A DNA stretch of 5,853 nt from Candidatus Sulfotelmatobacter sp. (lineage in GTDB: Bacteria; Acidobacteriota; Terriglobia; Terriglobales; Acidobacteriaceae). The stretch spans positions 1 to 5,853 of the forward strand of contig JASICF010000595.1 of NCBI GenBank assembly GCA_030044775.1, written 5' to 3'. Position numbers and translations under genes: made by a program. Positions 1 through 5,853 of the stretch are shown here, piece after piece (position 1 is the stretch's first letter; each line of letters opens with the position of its first letter). The notes beneath the pieces were generated by a model that made no database searches, was not told the DNA's origin, and saw only the letters and a program-made list of their open reading frames with translations.

Positions 1-1
1 G

Positions 2-1696
2 ATCGTCGCGGCTCTGAGGCCAGAGGATGAAGACCGTTTCGCGGAAGCAGCGCAAGCGGCCGAAGAAAAATTAGCGCCGCTGCCGGCGACAGCAAAATCG
101 GCGATGCCGGTCCCAGCGACACCGGCTGCACCAAAGCCGGTTGTGCCGGAGATTGCGTTGCCGGCTCCGAAGCCAGCAGTCGAAGCGCCGAAACAAGTCA
201 CCCCCAGTCGGAAGCCAGCGGCCTCGCCGAAGCGTCATCCGGGAGTTGCGTTGGTTTCGCTTCTGATTGTGCTGGCCGCGCTCCTTGGCGGAGTGTTGTG
301 GTGGGAACTGAAACAGGGACAACTGCAATTGGTTGCAAAAGATCTCGTGATCTCTGCAACCCGGCCGGGAAATGCAGCAGGGTTGTCGAGGCCAGCCGCT
401 CCATCGAACGGAGCGAGCAAATCGGAGCAATCCGCGGCAACGTCACCGATGCCCAAAAGCGCTCCGGATGCCCAGACAAACGCAGCGAGCGATGCCGACC
501 TCGCGGATGAGATGCAACCTCCTATCACTTCGAACGGCCAAGAGGCGAAGCCGGAATCTTCGAAGCCGACGCGCATTACGGGAATTCGTCATTGGTCATC
601 CGCTGAATCGAGCACAGTGGTACTTGACCTGGAAGATCAGGTTCAATATGAGGCGCATCGCCTGGGCAATCCCGATCGCATCTATTTCGACCTGCACGAC
701 ACCGCGCTGGCTCCCGAACTCGAAGGCAAGAGCATCGATATCGGAGACGCCATGCTGGCGCGAGTTCGAATCGCCCAGCCGGTTTCCGGTTTGACACGCC
801 TGGTGTTGCAGACGAAAGGCGATTCGACTTATTCGGTGAGCCTGGAACCGAATCCTTACCGGCTGGTCGTGCAGGTTACGAAAATCGGAGTGTCGCCGAA
901 GAGCCAGATTAATTTGTTCCCTGGAGCCAAAGCGGCGGAGGAGAAACAACTGGCGATCGTTGTTCCTCCGCCTACGAAACAGGACTTGCAAATGCGAGCG
1001 CACGTGCCCAAGCTGCGCATCGTGGTCGATGCCGGGCATGGCGGCTGGGATTTGGGCACGGTCGGGCGCCGTGGACTTCTCGAAAAGGATCTGGTGCTGG
1101 AGATCGCGCAGCGGCTGGGCAAACTGCTGGAGACGCGGATCGGGGCGGAGGTGATCCTCACGCGCAACGACGACAATTACATACCGCTCGACGAGCGCGC
1201 AGACATCGCGAACCGGGCGCACGCGGACCTGTTTATCTCGGTGCATGCGAATTACAGCGACTTGCCTTCGGCGCGGGGAGTGGAAACCTACTACACCGAT
1301 GTATTCTCGGCTCCAAATGTAAAGGATTCCGAAGACCGTGCCGAAGATGGCGGTAAAGGCCCGACTACGCTGGCCCTGACGGCAACGGAACTGTACGAAA
1401 AGATTGAGCAGTCGAGGCGGCTCGCGGTCATTGTGCAGAGGTCGCTTTACGGCACACTTGCGGCCAAGAATCCAGGATTACGCGACCGGGGCGTTAAGGA
1501 AGCGTCATACGTGGTGCTTACCGAGTCGACGATGCCGGGAATCCTGGCGGAAGTTTCATTCGTCAGCAGTCCTACGGACGAGCAAAAGCTGCGCCGCGAC
1601 GGCTACCGCGAACAGATTGCCGAAGCACTCTACCGCGGCATTGCGCGCTACGCGGCGAACTCCCACGGAATCAAGATGGCGAGCGCCGCGAAATAG
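2..1696 (+). CDS. N-acetylmuramoyl-L-alanine amidase, membrane-anchored, AMIN + Amidase_3 (5' end cut by window)
   Basis: This is a peptidoglycan hydrolase that cleaves the amide bond between N-acetylmuramic acid and L-alanine of the stem peptide, acting in the periplasm. The frame is open from base 2. The first in-frame ATG (104) has no Shine-Dalgarno and sits inside a continuing Ala/Glu/Pro-rich stretch, so the true start probably lies upstream. Counting from that ATG (530 residues), 1-45 are Pro/Ala/Lys-rich and probably cytoplasmic, 47-67 form one membrane helix (VALVSLLIVLAALLGGVLWW), and 80-155 are a Ser/Ala/Pro linker. Residues 156-260 match an AMIN domain (RITGIRHWSS; DRIYFDLHD; YRLVVQV), known in the family to bind the envelope or peptidoglycan. 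Residues 304-517 are Amidase_3, with expected zinc ligands H312 (DAGHGG), E327 (LLEKDL) and H381 (SVHAN) and catalytic E483 (LAEVSF). Between H381 and E483 there is a charged insert (about 400-432). The catalytic set is complete. Domain assignment is firm; the start is unknown. Confidence 0.93.
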   Translation: MVAALRPEDEDRFAEAAQAAEEKLAPLPATAKSAMPVPATPAAPKPVVPEIALPAPKPAVEAPKQVTPSRKPAASPKRHPGVALVSLLIVLAALLGGVLWWELKQGQLQLVAKDLVISATRPGNAAGLSRPAAPSNGASKSEQSAATSPMPKSAPDAQTNAASDADLADEMQPPITSNGQEAKPESSKPTRITGIRHWSSAESSTVVLDLEDQVQYEAHRLGNPDRIYFDLHDTALAPELEGKSIDIGDAMLARVRIAQPVSGLTRLVLQTKGDSTYSVSLEPNPYRLVVQVTKIGVSPKSQINLFPGAKAAEEKQLAIVVPPPTKQDLQMRAHVPKLRIVVDAGHGGWDLGTVGRRGLLEKDLVLEIAQRLGKLLETRIGAEVILTRNDDNYIPLDERADIANRAHADLFISVHANYSDLPSARGVETYYTDVFSAPNVKDSEDRAEDGGKGPTTLALTATELYEKIEQSRRLAVIVQRSLYGTLAAKNPGLRDRGVKEASYVVLTESTMPGILAEVSFVSSPTDEQKLRRDGYREQIAEALYRGIARYAANSHGIKMASAAK

Positions 1697-1718
1697 TCGC
1701 ACGCTCTATTCCTCGCGG
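1686..1718. terminator. Imperfect hairpin between convergent genes, possible bidirectional terminator
   Basis: CCGCGA (1686-1691) plus AATAG (1692-1696) can pair with CTATT (1706-1710) and TCGCGG (1713-1718). This gives 11 base pairs with a two-base bulge (CC, 1711-1712) and a nine-base loop. It spans the amidase stop codon TAG (1694-1696) and lies in the 45-base gap between two genes that run toward each other. Neither side is followed by a clear T-tract, so it is not a canonical intrinsic terminator. It may end transcription weakly, protect 3' ends, or be chance. Confidence 0.35.
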
Positions 1719-1741
1719 ACATAACCACTTTGTCTCGGAAA

Positions 1742-3517
1742 TCACTTTGGCTCGGGCATGGCGCCGTATTTCTTGAACACCGAATCGCGCGAAATCACGC
1801 CTTCCAATCGGCGGAAATCAGCGCGGTTGACGACGGGCACGAGGGGATACACGTTGACGTAGCGCAGCGCGGAATCGAGCGGAAGATCAGGGTAAAGACT
1901 GGGCAGTGGCTTTACCGGCAGCACGGAAGCAAGCGTGAGTTCGCCCTTGCCTTCGCGGAAGAGGCGTTGCAGTTGATCGCGGGAAATCACGTTCCAGCCG
2001 CTGGGGTGGAGGCGCACGAGAAAAAGAGCATCGCTGGAGTCCTGAACGCGCCGGGCACTGTCATCGACGTAATCCTGCGCGTTGAGAATGATTTTCGGCG
2101 CAGGCAGGAGCGCATCTTCGATGCGCAGGATAGTTTCTTCCCGTTCTTCTTCGAGCGACGGAAGGATGAGACCATCCTGCCGCGTGAGCAGATCGAAGAT
2201 CGGGAAGGCCTGCAGGCTGCGTGAGACCAGATAAGAAGCAGTATTGGCCACGATGACGGGAACAATGATCTCGTAGTTGCCGCTGACTTCAAGAACCATG
2301 AACACGGATGTCATGGGGACACGGAGGAAGCCGGCAAAGAGCACGCCCATCCCGACCAGCGCATAAGTTCCAGTGGAACCGGCGAAATGAGGAAAGATCA
2401 GGCGCTCGATGTCGCCGACTGCGCCGCCGAGCATGGCTCCGACGAAAAGTGCAGGAGCGAACATGCCGCCGGGAGTGCCGCTGACGAACGATAGCGTGGT
2501 GGCGACGATTTTAAGAAGCGCGAGCAAGGCGAGAAACCTCCAGACGTACTGGCCGTGCATCGCCTGGTCCATGAAATCGTAGCCGGCACCCATGACTTGC
2601 GGAGCGCCGAGAAAACCGATCAGGCCAACCAGAAGCCCGGCGATGGCGGGCTGGAAATATTGCGTCCACCGGGGCAAGGCTTTGAGGCGCGGCCGCAAAT
2701 AGCCGATCGATTGGGCGAAGGCTACCGAGGCAAAACCACCGACCACGCCGAGGACAACGTAGGCAAGCAACTCGCTGGGGCGCTTGAAGGCGGTTACGGG
2801 AATACGGAACAGCGGCTCGCTGCCGAGGAACGAGCGCACGACCACGACGCTGGCTACGGCGGCAAGCACAACCGAACCGAGAATGCCGGCGCTCCATCGG
2901 CCGATGACTTCTTCAATGACGAAAAGAACTGCCGAGATGGGGGCGTTGAAGGCGGCAGCGAGGCCAGCAGCCGCGCCGACGGGAGCCATCAGGCGAAGCT
3001 TCTCTTTGGAAATATCGACCTGACGACCGAGAGCCGAGGCAATGCTGGCGCCGATCTGCAAAGAGGGGTCTTCGGGGCCGAGGGATTGACCGGAGCCGAT
3101 TGCGATGGCCGCACAGATAAATTTCCCGACCGCGGTGCGGAACGGGATAAATCCGTTGAAGATGTAAAGGGCGGATTTGGTCTGGTTAACGCCGCTGCCG
3201 CGAACGCCAGGAAAAATGTGAAGGACGAGCGCGCCGACAAGAAGCCCGGCGACTGCCGGAACGGCGAACAGTCTCCAACTGTGGCTTTGCGGCAGAGGAC
3301 CGAGCAGAGCGAGATGCGTCCAGTCGATTGCCAGGCGGAAACAAACCACCGCGAGGCCGGCGAAGATTCCGATAAAAACGGAAAGAATTAGAAAAAATAC
3401 TTCCTCGTGGAATACGCCTTCCAGCGTGGAAAACAGGCGCTGGCGAAGGTGGAGGCGCACGACCGGCTGTGGTTCGGGAGACGCGGGATGATTGACAATG
3501 ACGGGTGGAGTGCTCAT
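1742..3517 (-). CDS. ClC-family chloride channel or Cl-/H+ antiporter with C-terminal CBS-like region
   Basis: This is an inner-membrane anion transporter of the ClC family, 591 residues, with about 10-12 hydrophobic helices over residues 40-432. The filter elements are recognisable. GSG at 107-109 matches the usual GSGIP but continues V-N. GPEDP at 147-151 aligns with GREGP, so E149 is the gating glutamate. GMFAP is at 351-355. FNAPISAVLFVIEEV holds E202-E203, where the internal proton glutamate of antiporters sits. PIFDLL places F441 where the chloride-coordinating Tyr is expected. Residues from about 455 to 585 are soluble and look like a degenerate CBS pair; the second unit (DLPLDSAL...VPVVNRAD...LEGVISRDSV) is clearer. 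An upstream in-frame ATG at 3697 would add 60 Arg-rich residues lying wholly over the TPR gene, so ATG at 3517 is preferred; GAGG lies ten bases before it. It is the second gene of an operon. An antiporter is likelier than a channel given E203. The transported ion is not proven. Confidence 0.93.
   Translation of the reverse strand: MSTPPVIVNHPASPEPQPVVRLHLRQRLFSTLEGVFHEEVFFLILSVFIGIFAGLAVVCFRLAIDWTHLALLGPLPQSHSWRLFAVPAVAGLLVGALVLHIFPGVRGSGVNQTKSALYIFNGFIPFRTAVGKFICAAIAIGSGQSLGPEDPSLQIGASIASALGRQVDISKEKLRLMAPVGAAAGLAAAFNAPISAVLFVIEEVIGRWSAGILGSVVLAAVASVVVVRSFLGSEPLFRIPVTAFKRPSELLAYVVLGVVGGFASVAFAQSIGYLRPRLKALPRWTQYFQPAIAGLLVGLIGFLGAPQVMGAGYDFMDQAMHGQYVWRFLALLALLKIVATTLSFVSGTPGGMFAPALFVGAMLGGAVGDIERLIFPHFAGSTGTYALVGMGVLFAGFLRVPMTSVFMVLEVSGNYEIIVPVIVANTASYLVSRSLQAFPIFDLLTRQDGLILPSLEEEREETILRIEDALLPAPKIILNAQDYVDDSARRVQDSSDALFLVRLHPSGWNVISRDQLQRLFREGKGELTLASVLPVKPLPSLYPDLPLDSALRYVNVYPLVPVVNRADFRRLEGVISRDSVFKKYGAMPEPK
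3514..3517 (-). other. ATGA stop/start overlap coupling the TPR and ClC genes
   Basis: Read on the minus strand, the bases 3517-3514 are ATGA. ATG starts the ClC gene and TGA (3516-3514) stops the TPR gene. Such one-base stop/start sharing normally means one transcript and translational coupling. A moderate ribosome site, GAGG (3531-3528), lies inside the end of the TPR gene, ten bases before the ATG. The overlap supports the choice of 3517 as the ClC start. Confidence 0.8.
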
Positions 3518-4689
3518 TGCGGGACGGCCTCGCGCTTTTCGGAGATCAGCAGCAAAGCAAGGTCGAGGCCTTGCGGCTGGCCGCAGGTCTCGGCAGTCTG
3601 CTGCTCGATCTGAAAAACCACATCCATGACCGCGTCCGGAAGATCGGTTTCGGCGGGGGATTCGAGATGCTGAAGGTCGGGCTTCACGCTGCTCCAATGC
3701 TGTTGCAGGGAGAACAGCGGCGAGGAGAGAGGCGCGGCGGGTTCAGTTGGATTGAGATTCACGTTGGTTTTCTGCGCGCACTCTTTGAGCCGGGATTCGG
3801 CCTGAGCGAAATCGGCGGCGATACGGCGATTGCGCTCCGCATCAGAGATATGGCTGTGGAACGGATCCGCATGAAGGACGAGATCGGTCGTAGTCAGCAA
3901 CTGCCGGGAAGTTTCATCCTGCGGATTTGCACTTACCGTATTGCGCAAGAAACGTTGGGCAAGGGTGTAATCGGCAGAACGGTAGGCAGCCTCTCCCGCG
4001 CCGGCGAGCGCCTTGGCGTTTACAGGGTCAAAGCGAAGGACATATTCGTATTGCCCGAGCGCGCCGGAGTAATCCTGGGCCTGGATGAAAAGCTCGGCGG
4101 CCTGCAAGTGCCGGGTGGAATCGCGAGGCAAAGACGCAGCCAGAGCGATCAGTTCTGAATCGGCCTGGGCGCGGGCATTTTTCTTTAGAAGATACTCGAT
4201 CAGTTCGACGCGGGCGCGGTTTCGGTTTTCATCGGAGTCGGAATTCCACACTCCGTACATGGCATTGTGATAGTAGCGAGTGGCGTCGTCGATCGAGCCC
4301 CGATGAGCTGCCACGCGCGCCAAGGCAAGGTTCACAGCAGCATCCTGAGGAGTACGCTGCCAGAGTGCGACCAGGTAGGATTCGGCTTCGTCGAGGTAAG
4401 CCGGATCGTTGCTGTCGCGCAACGCCCGGGCCAAACTCAGCTGGTATTGGGAATTGCTGGGATCGCAGGTCAGCGCGGCGCGGAAGGCCTCAATGGCATC
4501 GTCGTAGTTTCCGGCCGAGGCTTCGGCCAGGCCTTGCTGGTAGAGACTGCGGCCTCTGGCCTGCTGATTGAGCGTGTAGCGGGTGACAAGGTGCCCGACG
4601 GCCGCGAAACCAACCACGGCACCGAAAGTGAGAATTAAAAGGATTACCGGTCCAGAACGAGGAATCCGGTTGGGAAGCTTCCACGGCAT
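3514..4689 (-). CDS. TPR-repeat protein with N-terminal membrane anchor
   Basis: Function is not recognised beyond a tetratricopeptide scaffold that probably binds a protein partner. From ATG 4689 it has 391 residues. A short basic head (MPWKLPNRIPRSG) precedes one membrane helix at about 14-35 (VILLILTFGAVVGFAAVGHLV). TPR-type helix pairs follow: about 44-77 (GLAEASAGNYDDAIEAFRAA...DPSN), less regular copies to about 145, then 193-226 (AAELFIQAQDYSGALGQYEY...DPVN) and 227-260 (GEAAYRSADYTLAQRFL...NPQD). After a Pro/Ser-rich linker, a C-terminal segment (about 349-387, LPDAVMDVVFQIEQQT...CGQPQGLDLALLLIS) is not TPR and looks conserved. The basic head suggests N-in with the repeats periplasmic, but residues after the helix are also basic, so topology is uncertain. 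A TTG at 4731 would add 14 residues; neither start has a strong ribosome site. It is the first gene of the operon with ClC. Confidence 0.85.
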   Translation of the reverse strand: MPWKLPNRIPRSGPVILLILTFGAVVGFAAVGHLVTRYTLNQQARGRSLYQQGLAEASAGNYDDAIEAFRAALTCDPSNSQYQLSLARALRDSNDPAYLDEAESYLVALWQRTPQDAAVNLALARVAAHRGSIDDATRYYHNAMYGVWNSDSDENRNRARVELIEYLLKKNARAQADSELIALAASLPRDSTRHLQAAELFIQAQDYSGALGQYEYVLRFDPVNAKALAGAGEAAYRSADYTLAQRFLRNTVSANPQDETSRQLLTTTDLVLHADPFHSHISDAERNRRIAADFAQAESRLKECAQKTNVNLNPTEPAAPLSSPLFSLQQHWSSVKPDLQHLESPAETDLPDAVMDVVFQIEQQTAETCGQPQGLDLALLLISEKREAVPQ

Positions 4690-4820
4690 GTCTCGTACCA
4701 CGATATCATCTGACGGCTTCGATGAGGGCAATCAGCATAAAGTTGGCGAAGCGCTGCCGCGATTCAGGTAAGATACTTCGTCTGCCGGGAAGATGACGTA
4801 GGGGCATTTGCATTTCAGAA
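4690..4820. promoter_or_regulatory. Divergent intergenic region, presumed promoters for TPR-ClC operon and esterase gene
   Basis: This is the only gap between divergently transcribed genes, so promoters for both directions should lie here. I do not find a convincing sigma70 pair. On the plus strand there are -10-like TAAGAT (4769-4774) and GATACT (4772-4777), but TTGGCG (4743-4748) is 20 or more bases upstream, too far for good spacing. On the minus strand TATGCT is -10-like (complement of about 4734-4739) with no good -35 box. No fluoride-riboswitch consensus is visible ahead of the TPR-ClC operon. Confidence 0.4.
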
Positions 4821-5531
4821 ATGAATCGCGAATATCACAAGGGATACAGCCAGGAACTGCATCGCGAGATGGAAGCGCTGGTATTTGGACATGCTGGTAC
4901 GCCTATCGTGGTATTTCCTACGTCGATGGGGAGATTTTTTGAATACGAAGACCGCGGTATGATTGGCGTTCTGGCGTCGAAGATTGATCGCGGGGAGTTG
5001 CAGGTCTTCTGCCCGGACGCGGTCGATCTGGAGAGTTGGTACAACAAGCAGGTTCATCCCAAGGTGCGGGTGCTGCGGCATCTGCAATACGAGCGGTATA
5101 TTCTGCACGAATTTCTGCCCTTCGTGCGATGGAAGAATCAGAATCCAAACCTGGCGATGACGGGGTGCAGTTTTGGCGCGTATCACGCGGTGAATTTTGC
5201 GATGAAGCATCCGGATGTGGTGACACACTGCGTGAGCATGAGCGGCGCGTTCGATATTCATCAGTTTCTGGATGGATACTACGACGACGATTGCTACTTC
5301 AATTGCCCGCAGGACTACTTGCAGAATCAGAACGACGACTGGTTCCTGAGCCGCTATCGGCAGATGAAAATTGTGCTGGGTTCGGCGGATTGGGACATGT
5401 GCCTGGACCAGAACGTGAAATTATCGGCACTCTTGAATGGCAAGGCGGTGCCGCATTGGCTGGATGTCTACGGCGATAATTCGAAGCATGACTGGCCGCT
5501 GTGGCTGAGGATGGCGGGAAAATATTTTTAG
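4821..5531 (+). CDS. Putative esterase, alpha/beta-hydrolase fold (COG4947-like)
   Basis: This is a small, complete serine hydrolase of 236 residues, with no signal peptide and no membrane helix, so probably cytoplasmic. The nucleophile elbow is G-C-S-F-G with S117. The acid is probably D192 (GSADWDMC) and the base H223 (NSKHDWPLW), which completes a Ser-Asp-His triad in the usual order. The early strand IVVFPTSMGRFFEYEDRGM carries the small-residue loop expected to form the oxyanion hole. From memory it resembles the uncharacterised COG4947 esterases of the PF00756 type; the substrate is unknown. The start is fixed by an in-frame TGA at 4794-4796 and by no other start codon before 4821. AGGGG (4800-4804) is about 17 bases away, too far for a strong ribosome site, so initiation may be weak or leaderless. 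It is followed 60 bases later by an ATP-grasp gene on the same strand, which suggests co-expression. Confidence 0.88.
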   Translation: MNREYHKGYSQELHREMEALVFGHAGTPIVVFPTSMGRFFEYEDRGMIGVLASKIDRGELQVFCPDAVDLESWYNKQVHPKVRVLRHLQYERYILHEFLPFVRWKNQNPNLAMTGCSFGAYHAVNFAMKHPDVVTHCVSMSGAFDIHQFLDGYYDDDCYFNCPQDYLQNQNDDWFLSRYRQMKIVLGSADWDMCLDQNVKLSALLNGKAVPHWLDVYGDNSKHDWPLWLRMAGKYF

Positions 5532-5562
5532 AGATCAGGGGCTAGCGCGAGATCCTTCGAGT

Positions 5563-5577
5563 GCGATTGCCGATCGC
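5563..5577 (+). other. Short perfect hairpin just ahead of the ATP-grasp ribosome site
   Basis: GCGAT (5563-5567) and ATCGC (5573-5577) form a five-base-pair stem with a TGCCG loop. It ends one base before the AAGGAAG ribosome site. It could modulate translation of the downstream gene or stabilise the transcript. A stem of this length can easily be chance. No T-tract follows, so it is not a terminator. Confidence 0.25.
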
Positions 5578-5578
5578 T

Positions 5579-5585
5579 AAGGAAG
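5579..5585 (+). promoter_or_regulatory. Ribosome binding site of the ATP-grasp gene
   Basis: AAGGAAG lies with its AGGA core eight bases ahead of ATG 5592. It is the strongest Shine-Dalgarno in the window and fixes the start of the partial downstream gene. The contrast with the poor site of the esterase gene suggests the ATP-grasp protein is translated more efficiently. Confidence 0.8.
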
Positions 5586-5591
5586 TTTGAC

Positions 5592-5853
5592 ATGAAGAAG
5601 ATTGGCATTTTATTTGGAATGGAAAATACTTTTCCTCCGGCGTTGGTCGAGAAGATCAACTCCATGAATATCGACGGAGTGGAAGCGGAGTTCGTGAAGA
5701 TTGGCGGCGTTCGGATGGATGAGCCGAAGAAATATGACGTCATCATCGACCGGATTTCGCAGGATATTCAGTTTTACCGCGCGTATCTGAAGAATGCAGC
5801 CTTGCACGGGACGATCGTGGTGAACAATCCGTTTTGGTGGACGGCGGACGATA
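5592..5853 (+). CDS. RimK/glutathione-synthetase-like ATP-grasp ligase, N-terminal part (cut by window end)
   Basis: Only the first 87 residues are present; the frame is open to the last base. It begins MKKIGILFGMENTFPPALVEKI, a beta-strand/loop/helix start typical of the pre-ATP-grasp domain. Residues about 48-80 line up in pattern with the RimK N-terminal domain: YDVIIDRISQDIQFY resembles FDAVIPRIGTAITFY of RimK, and HGTIVVNNPFWWTADD falls where RimK has its conserved Asn ahead of the ATP-grasp fold. Such enzymes use ATP to activate a carboxylate as acyl-phosphate and join it to an amine (or thiol). The ATP- and magnesium-binding residues lie beyond the window, so activity cannot be judged. 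It probably shares a transcript with the esterase 60 bases upstream. The family call rests on one domain and is moderately sure. Confidence 0.75.
   Translation, partial: MKKIGILFGMENTFPPALVEKINSMNIDGVEAEFVKIGGVRMDEPKKYDVIIDRISQDIQFYRAYLKNAALHGTIVVNNPFWWTADD

Noticed and set aside
104..106. ATG at 104 as the true amidase start
   Set aside because: There is no ribosome site before it. The frame stays open to the window edge with the same Ala/Glu/Pro-rich coding character, so the gene most likely begins upstream.
596..1246. A 216-codon open frame on the minus strand within the amidase gene
   Set aside because: It is Arg/His/Gln-rich with no recognisable domain and is fully antisense to the conserved AMIN and Amidase_3 coding region.
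2555..3391. A 278-codon open frame on the plus strand, opposite the ClC gene
   Set aside because: Its product is a very polar Gly/Asp/Glu/Arg-rich string with no domain or hydrophobic core, and the opposite strand encodes an unmistakable ClC membrane protein. It is a codon-bias shadow in GC-rich DNA.
3518..3697. A 60-residue N-terminal extension of the ClC protein from an upstream ATG
   Set aside because: The added residues are Arg/Ala/Pro-rich and unlike a ClC N-terminus. They overlap the TPR gene completely, and the ATGA junction at 3517 gives a natural start.
3505..4158. A 217-codon open frame on the plus strand opposite the TPR gene
   Set aside because: It has no domain signal, and it lies antisense to TPR repeats with the expected helix-pair spacing.
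4690..4820. Fluoride riboswitch or fluoride-type ClC exporter
   Set aside because: I see no fluoride-riboswitch consensus ahead of the operon, and the ClC filter reads GPEDP rather than the motif of fluoride-exporting ClC proteins.

Overview
The window reads as ordinary chromosome of a free-living, diderm bacterium of medium-high GC. I judge Acidobacteriota (Koribacter-like soil lineages) most likely, from the flavour of the proteins and the esterase/ATP-grasp pair. That assignment is inference from recall; there is no rRNA or other marker here to prove it. No mobile element, CRISPR array, tRNA or rRNA is visible, and no stretch above about 130 bases lacks a gene.

Layout: (1) Positions 2-1696 (+) hold a 5'-truncated gene for a membrane-anchored cell-wall amidase: a cytoplasmic Pro/Ala-rich tail, one membrane helix, an AMIN domain and a zinc Amidase_3 domain. 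(2) It converges, across a 45-base gap with an imperfect hairpin, on a minus-strand two-gene operon. Read 5'->3' on that strand, this is a membrane-anchored TPR protein (4689-3514) and then a ClC-type chloride channel/antiporter with a C-terminal CBS-like region (3517-1742). The two genes overlap by an ATGA stop/start. (3) A divergent intergenic region (4690-4820) separates this operon from a plus-strand pair: a complete small alpha/beta-hydrolase of the putative-esterase type (4821-5531), then, after 60 bases, the start of a RimK/glutathione-synthetase-like ATP-grasp ligase (5592 to beyond the window end).

How they work together: the amidase remodels peptidoglycan. The TPR-ClC operon suggests a transporter with a membrane-tethered partner of unknown role. 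The esterase and ATP-grasp genes look like a small uncharacterised ligation/hydrolysis module. I see no clearly new large system. The best leads are the esterase-ATP-grasp pair, the unusual filter residues of the ClC protein (GSGVN, GPEDP, and Phe where the chloride-coordinating Tyr is expected), and the TPR-ClC coupling.
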